Part shown: piece by piece, positions 23,831 to 64,000 of the stretch | Numbering within the stretch: position 1 is the stretch's first letter | Layout of the letters: each line of letters starts with the position of its first letter | Position numbers and translations under genes: made by a program | DNA from: Paracentrotus lividus | Lineage: Eukaryota > Echinodermata > Echinoidea > Camarodonta > Echinidae | NCBI GenBank assembly: GCA_940671915.1 | Contig: CALNVZ010000174.1 | Span: forward strand, 79,321,250-79,385,249 | DNA: 64,000 nt | Direction of reading: 5' to 3' | The notes under the pieces: model-generated | The model's input: the letters and a program-made list of their open reading frames with translations, nothing else | The model's database searches: none | What the model was told of the DNA's origin: nothing

Positions 23831-24045
23831 ATGAAGCCGAATACACGAGTGTTAATCTTCGGCGTGGTCACTGTCGGAGCGGCCGCGTTCGTCTTCGGGA
23901 TCCTAATTGGGCATTATGGAATCCCTGACGCGTGCTTGTCATCGTCCATGTCGTTGCCGGTGAATGATACACCAAGTGAAAATTTGACCATCGGCGCCCT
24001 GATGATCGAGGAATGTAAGGCAGAGAACATCGAAGAGAATCTCAA
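23831..24045 (+). CDS. NAALAD2-like: Alternative or orphan first exon (1b) of the peptidase
   Basis: Encodes MKPN, one hydrophobic segment (about residues 8-27), 'GILIGHYGIPDAC', an N-glycosylation sequon in 'ENLT' and '[11 protein letters not shown]', ending in phase 2 at GTAAGT exactly like the other first exons. No exon 2 follows before the next first exon at 25199. It is either an alternative first exon with its own promoter spliced to exon 2 at 28488, or the remnant of a lost gene copy. About 140 bases upstream are homologous to the sequence upstream of 25199. Confidence 0.85.
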
Positions 24046-24289
24046 GTAAGTTGCATTTTTAAACCACCAGAGATTAATTTAATAATATGTAAGATATAAG
24101 GGAGGGACAATACTACTACCACAGGATGTATTTGTAAAGCAATGTACAACCATCCCTATCCTATATGTATTAGTTAATGTGAGACACATCTAAATAAATC
24201 AATACATGTGATTATACCACATATAGTTTTATTTTTCCACGACGATCACACTTAACGTCACACCCAATAAAACATATCTACCACCTGCA

Positions 24290-24790
24290 GCAACACATTG
24301 TCAACCAACAACATCACCATCAACATCACTGTCACCAATATAATACAACATCACCACAGCCAAAACCAATACATCCTGAACCATCAAATACCACTATCGC
24401 CAAAAACCAACCAACAGAACACTACCAACACCACTATCACCAACGACAACATCACAATCATTACTAAAAACACCAACAATATCAGCATTACCAAAATCTG
24501 CACTGTTACCAAAACCACCATCACCAACACCAACATCGCTATTGTCATTGTCATCAACAGTTCCACCAATAGCAACAGCGCTACCCCCACCACCACCACC
24601 TCCATCATCAACAATAACACCACCACCACTACCAACACTATCACGAACACCAAAAAAAACACTACTAGCACTACAAACACCACTGTCACTAACAACAACA
24701 ACAACAACAATACTATTACTGCCAACAGCACTATCACCAACACAACCACTAGCCTTACCACCAACACCATCACCCTCTTTAATAATCCAA
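24290..24790. repeat. Degenerate ACC/AAC/ATC triplet tract
   Basis: A long imperfect CAN-triplet repeat on the + strand. It creates long open frames on both strands (Thr/Asn-rich forward, Val/Leu-rich reverse) with no domain, so these are not called genes. A shorter relative follows the second first exon. Confidence 0.9.
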
Positions 24791-25198
24791 TGATGAGCAT
24801 GCATCCAGAAAGAGAGAGGGCGCAAATGGCAACTTTGAAAGGTACAGGAGGCGCACAGAAATAGAAAAATCAATATTATATTAAGCATGTTAAGGAAAGT
24901 CCAGGGTTAAGAAATCACCATGAGAAAAGGGTTTTAGATGTAGCATAATTCTAACAACCCCCCCCCCCCTACCTGCCTGGATCCGCCTCTAATAATGCCC
25001 GCGAATCGAGCTTAGCTGGCAGCAAGGAGTTAGTAGTTTTACTACCTCCTTGCTGGCAGTTGGTAGACAACATACTTTCGTACACTCACAGCTACTATGA
25101 GAGCAGGAGTGACTTATTGATTAGAGAAATCACCGGTATCAAACCTCTCAAAACAGTTTAGTTTATGACAGAGAGTTGGCTCTTCGGGAAGATCAACG

Positions 25199-61843
<36,645 letters not shown>

Positions 61844-61904
61844 GTAAGTATAGGGCTATTTTGTTGTTGTTTTTTTTTAAACCGGAATAAGCGCGTCTTA
61901 TTAG

Positions 61905-64000
61905 GCCGGGGGCCCACGAGATTTAATTAGCTGAGAAAAGACATAAGGTTTGATGATCTCATCATGTCAGGACGTGGCCAAGGGTCAATAAAATGGATTG
62001 CTGGCAGGCCACATCCTGTACAGGAAGCCTTGGGGGCCCCCAAAAGGGCCCTCAAAAATGCATTAGATGAGTTGAGAAGAGAAATGGACAAAAATCGGTG
62101 GATATCATTCCTTAGGGGGCACCTAGTATAAAACCAGCAATGACAGCAATTTTATCCTGTACGGGGCCCCAGACAGTAGCCCTAAAGGGCCCCCAAAATA
62201 CGTTTAAATGAGTTGAAAAGAGAAATGGCTAATTCCTTTTGCAATGGAAGTATTAGACACTAGAGATAACCAAAACAGCAATGACAGCAATTTTATCCTG
62301 TACAAGGGCCCAGACAGTAGCCCTAAAGGGCCCAAAATCCCATGACCTAACACATTAAATGAGTTGAAAAGAGACATGGCTAATTTATTTTGCAATGGGA
62401 GTATTATACACCAGTGATAACCAAAACAGCAATGACAGCAATTTTATCCTGTACAAGGGCCCAGACAGTAGCCCTAAAGGGCCCCAAATCCCATATAGGC
62501 CCAACACATTAAATGAGTTGAAAAGAGACATGGCTAATTCCTTTTGCAATGGAAGTATTAGACACCAGAGATAACCAAAACAACAATGACAGCAATTTTA
62601 TCCTGTACAAGGGCCCAAACAGTAGCCCTAAAGGGCCCCAAATCCCATATAGGCCTAACACATTGAATGAGTTGAAAAGAGACATGGCTAATTCATTTTG
62701 CAATGGAAGTATTAGACACCAGAGATAACCAAAACAGCAATGACTGCATTTTTATCATGTACATGGGCCCAAACAGTAGCCCTAAAGGGCCCCAAATCCC
62801 ATATAGGCCTTACACATTAAATGAGTTGAAAAGAGACATGGCTAATTCCTTTTGCAATGGAAGTATTAGACACCAGAGATAACCAAAACAGCAATGACAG
62901 CAATTTTATCCTGTGAAAGGGCCCAGACAGTAGCCCTAAAGGGCCCCAAATCCCATTGGCCTAACACATTAAATTAGTTGAAAAGAGACATGGCTAATTC
63001 CTTTTGCAATGGAAGTATTAGACACCAGAGATAACCAAAAACAGCAATGACAGCAATTTCATCCTGTACAAGGGCCCAGACAGTAGCACTAAAGGGCCCC
63101 AAATCCCATATAGGCCTTACACATTAAATGAGTTGAAAAGAGACATGGCTAATTCCTTTGGCAATGGAAGTATTAGACACCAGAGATAACCAAAACAGCA
63201 ATGACAGCTATTTTATCCTGTAAAAGGGCACAGACAGTAGCCCTAACAGGCGCGTATCCAGGATTTGGCACCCGGGGGGCCCGATGTGATTTCGATTTTG
63301 GCGCCCCCCAGTGGTGGATCCAAAAAGGTACATCATATTTTTTTTCCCGTTAACACCGGGCGAGCCAAAAGGTACACTCAAATTTTTTCACGTCACGCTG
63401 GCCGAGCGATAAGCGGCTGGGAGGGTGTGGGGGGGCCTACGGCGAACCAAAAGGTTATAGATCAGCTGGTAGGGGTAGGTATAAGTTGCCAATCGGCTCA
63501 AATCATGTATATTTTTCCGGGGTTTTTTTTTCACATTTTCCTCGACTTTTGGCGCCCCCCTAACGTCGATTTGGCGCCCCTTTGAGGTCATTTTGGCCCC
63601 TTTTGGCAGCCCTACCCGGGAGGCCCGGGGCTCGTAAAGCCCCGCCCGCCCCAGAATACGCGCATGCCTAAAGGGCCCCCAAATCCCAAAGGCCTAACAC
63701 ATTAAATGAGTTGAAAAAGAGACATGGCTAATTCCTTTTGCAATGGAAGTATTAGACACCAGAGATAACCAAAACAGCAATGACAGCAATTTTATCTGTA
63801 CAAGGGCCCAGACAGTAGCACTAAAGGGCCCCAAATCTCATAACACATTAATTTAGTGAAAAAGAGACATGGCTAATTCCTTTTGCAATGGAAGTATTAG
63901 ATACCAGAGATAACCAAAACAGCAATGACAGCAATTTTATCCTGTACAAGAGCCCAAACAGTAGCCCCAAGGGGCCCCAAATCCTACAACTCATGAAATG
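61905..64000. repeat. Satellite of about 153-base units in intron 15
   Basis: Units marked by 'gagttgaaaagagacatggc' begin near 62069, 62208, 62352, 62512, 62664, 62817, 62970, 63124, 63701 and 63847 and run off the window. Each includes 'gggcccagacagtagcccta' and 'aaagggccccaaatccca'. Early units are more diverged. Confidence 0.92.
63249..63666. mobile_element. Insertion within the satellite
   Basis: Interrupts one satellite unit between 'gtagccctaa' and 'cctaaagggc', with CCTAA repeated at both edges. Ends CAGGCGCGTATCC and complement of CATGCGCGTATTC form an imperfect TIR. The interior repeats 'ggcgcccc'. It resembles the terminus at 1480 and 25841. Confidence 0.65.

Noticed and set aside
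24298-24888. Thr/Asn-rich and Val/Leu-rich frames of 138-188 codons on both strands
   Set aside because: They are the two readings of a degenerate CAN-triplet repeat with no domain, splice pattern or paralog.
61844-64000. Exons 16 and 17 of paralog C
   Set aside because: Searched for the NDQ, ER and HVIFAP motifs; only satellite sequence is present.

Overview
The window looks like one stretch of an AT-rich, intron-rich, repeat-dense metazoan genome assembly. The gene content (a large M28B peptidase with about 17 small phased exons), the many foldback and TIR elements, and the frequent 'gcgcgaagcgcgagc'-type motifs suggest a marine deuterostome invertebrate, most likely an echinoderm such as a sea urchin. 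The species cannot be named from the sequence alone. Both recognisable protein-coding genes are on the + strand and are tandem paralogs of the glutamate carboxypeptidase II / NAALADase family: type II membrane, co-catalytic di-zinc peptidases resembling GCPII (FOLH1), NAALAD2 and NAALADL1.

Layout. 1-1551: upstream DNA with low-complexity tracts and a stray 60-base fragment of the gene's own exon 5. 1552-19006: paralog A, complete in 17 exons, about 736 codons, all zinc ligands present; its last exon carries a pair of compensating one-base shifts. 19007-23830: intergenic DNA with small TIR elements, a noisy tandem block and a 383-base gap. 23831-25431: two alternative (duplicated) first exons, each encoding the cytoplasmic tail and membrane anchor. 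28488-61843: exons 2-15 of paralog C; exons 16 and 17 would lie beyond the window. 61905-64000: a 153-base satellite inside intron 15.

Paralog C is physically interrupted twice by transposon-like elements inside coding exons: a 1.15-kb TIR element with a 9-base target duplication in exon 5, and a 5.06-kb long-TIR element with a 6-base target duplication in exon 12. The exon 5 insertion has a geometry that could be spliced as a new intron with no change in coding length. The exon 12 insertion does not.

About 10.6 kb is present twice (32464-43101 and 43127-54398) on either side of a 25-N gap. The first copy has indels scattered through exons and introns alike and looks like unpolished long-read sequence. 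I read it as a contig-end overlap artefact, not a real duplication. Exons of paralog C should be taken from the second copy.

The most unusual biology is the repeated re-use of exon fragments within this locus: ten tandem copies of the exon 7 3' end with its splice donor in intron 7 of A, four dispersed copies of the exon 3 3' end in intron 3 of C, an inverted exon 14 inside intron 14 of C, an exon 5 fragment upstream of A, and a duplicated first exon.
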